The notes under the pieces are model-generated. The model was not told where the DNA came from. It did no database searches and worked only from the letters and a program-made list of their open reading frames with translations. Positions 5,777 through 6,457 of a stretch of 6,457 bases of DNA are shown piece after piece. This DNA comes from Deltaproteobacteria bacterium. GTDB lineage: Bacteria; Desulfobacterota; SM23-61. The position numbers were made by a program, and so were the translations under genes. Numbering within the stretch: position 1 is the first letter of the stretch; every line of letters starts with the position of its first letter. The stretch covers positions 1-6,457 of the forward strand of contig JAPLIW010000284.1 of assembly GCA_026388915.1 (NCBI GenBank), written 5' to 3'.

Positions 5777-5860
5777 GCTGCCCCGCAGGGGCCACCCCTT
5801 CCGGGCGGAGTCCCGGAAGAGGCGTAGTCCCTTACCGGTTAAATTGACGCCAAACTGGTC
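5777..5860 (+). repeat. Composite repeat unit 3 (diverged)
   Basis: GCTG is followed by CCCC/GGGG with a GCA loop (5781-5791), then GCCACC and the stem CTTCCGGG / CGGAGT / CCCGGAAG (5798-5819), then TAG.C.CTTAC (5825-5835). The order and spacing match unit 2 (offset 171 bases across the main stem). The tail keeps only a degenerate CCAAACTGG (5850-5858) where units 1 and 2 have the perfect palindrome. Confidence 0.7.
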
Positions 5861-5867
5861 ACAAATT

Positions 5868-5935
5868 GTAGGGGCAACCCTGCGTGGTTGCCCATCCTGC
5901 GGGCGGCCACATAGGGCCGCCCCGGCTATGCCGGG
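5868..5935. repeat. Pair of inverted hairpins plus a third small hairpin upstream of the S51-like gene
   Basis: Hairpin 1 is GGGCAACC / CTGCGT / GGTTGCCC (5872-5893), preceded by GTAG. Hairpin 2 is GGGCGGCC / ACATAG / GGCCGCCC (5901-5922), the inverted counterpart with two compensated base pairs. CCCGGC / TAT / GCCGGG (5921-5935) overlaps its end. The cluster ends 15 bases before the next start codon. Confidence 0.8.
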
Positions 5936-5950
5936 TTAGGTGTTAACCCC

Positions 5951-6457
5951 ATGTCCGGCCTCGTCGTCCTGGTAGGAGGCAATGAGTTCCGGCCCGAATG
6001 CGAGCCCATGGACCGGGGCATCATGGCCAGGCTCGGTCCGAAACCCAGAGTGGTGATCCTTCCTACGGCCGCCGCCCGGGAAAACCCCGCCCTGGCCGCA
6101 GAAAAAGGGGTTGGTTATTTTCAGCGTCTGGGGGCAGTCGCCGAAGCAACCATGGTGGTCGATCCGGCAACTGCCCAAGACGGGAAGTGGCTGGCTTTGA
6201 TTCAAAATGCGGACCTGGTTTATTTGGCCGGCGGCGATCCCGTGCACCTGCTGGAGACGCTGGGCAATTCTCCGGCCTGGGAGGCTGCGCTGGGGGTTTG
6301 GAAAAGCGGGCGGGCCCTGGCCGGTTCCAGCGCGGGGGCCATGGTTTTGGGCGGGAGGATGTGGGCTCCCGGCCAGGGATGGCGGCAGGGGTTGGGTCTC
6401 CTTCCCGGCATCGCGGTCATCCCCCACCATTCCCGGCTGGCGGAAGTCTGGAAAGCA
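5951..6457 (+). CDS. Peptidase S51 / cyanophycinase-like serine hydrolase (class I glutamine amidotransferase fold), 3' truncated
   Basis: The frame runs without a stop to the right edge, giving 169 residues; the usual family length is about 250-300, so the C-terminus is missing. It opens with a LVVLVGG strand, then PRVVILPTA (32-40), a VYLAGGDP segment (90-97) and the nucleophile elbow AGSSAGAM (124-131) with the probable catalytic serine at 127. PHHS (158-161) supplies the candidate histidine. This is the order seen in cyanophycinase and peptidase E (Ser-His-Glu). Which member it is cannot be settled: cyanophycinase needs further conserved residues beyond the edge, and no cyanophycin synthetase is in view. 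ATG 5951 is the only usable start after the in-frame TAG at 5912. A weak AGGTG (5937-5941) lies 9 bases upstream. The hairpin cluster just before it leaves no room for an obvious promoter. No signal peptide is visible. Confidence 0.85.
   Translation, partial: MSGLVVLVGGNEFRPECEPMDRGIMARLGPKPRVVILPTAAARENPALAAEKGVGYFQRLGAVAEATMVVDPATAQDGKWLALIQNADLVYLAGGDPVHLLETLGNSPAWEAALGVWKSGRALAGSSAGAMVLGGRMWAPGQGWRQGLGLLPGIAVIPHHSRLAEVWKA

Overview
The window is GC-rich bacterial chromosome with ordinary metabolic genes separated by gaps that are unusually full of small palindromic repeats. The protein families and the repeat types suggest a Desulfobacterota-like ('deltaproteobacterial') or similar environmental anaerobe. 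That placement rests on general resemblance, not on a marker gene.

Layout. (1) The window opens inside a + strand gene for a CrtC/AttH-like lipocalin-fold protein, of which only the C-terminal part is present. (2) A gap at 780-1358 follows, with two imperfect inverted-repeat pairs built from CGCAGAG motifs and a cluster of short GC hairpins. (3) A complete class III (CaiB/BaiF) CoA-transferase gene lies on the minus strand. (4) A 787-base gap (2580-3366) holds a pair of inverted GNRA-capped hairpins, three arrays of a GCGGATT heptamer, a 194-bp segment bounded by 31-bp near-perfect terminal inverted repeats, and a good sigma-70 type promoter. (5) That promoter reads into class II fructose-bisphosphate aldolase (fba) and then class I fructose-1,6-bisphosphatase (fbp), both complete. 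(6) A 459-base gap (5492-5950) is almost wholly repeats: two 49-bp direct repeats around a perfect 14-bp palindrome, a third diverged composite unit, and a different stem-loop between successive units. (7) The window ends inside a + strand gene for an S51/cyanophycinase-like serine hydrolase.

How the genes work together. Fba makes fructose-1,6-bisphosphate from triose phosphates and Fbp dephosphorylates it to fructose-6-phosphate. The two adjacent genes therefore encode consecutive gluconeogenic (or Calvin-cycle regeneration) steps and are probably one transcript. The CoA-transferase activates or exchanges acyl groups between CoA thioesters and carboxylates; its substrates cannot be read from sequence, and it has no evident link to the sugar-phosphate pair. 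The two partial edge genes look unrelated.

No new multi-gene system is visible. The most interesting content is the non-coding DNA. In three separate places, paired hairpin copies differ mainly by compensatory changes that keep the stems, which implies selection or a copying mechanism acting on folded single-stranded DNA or RNA.
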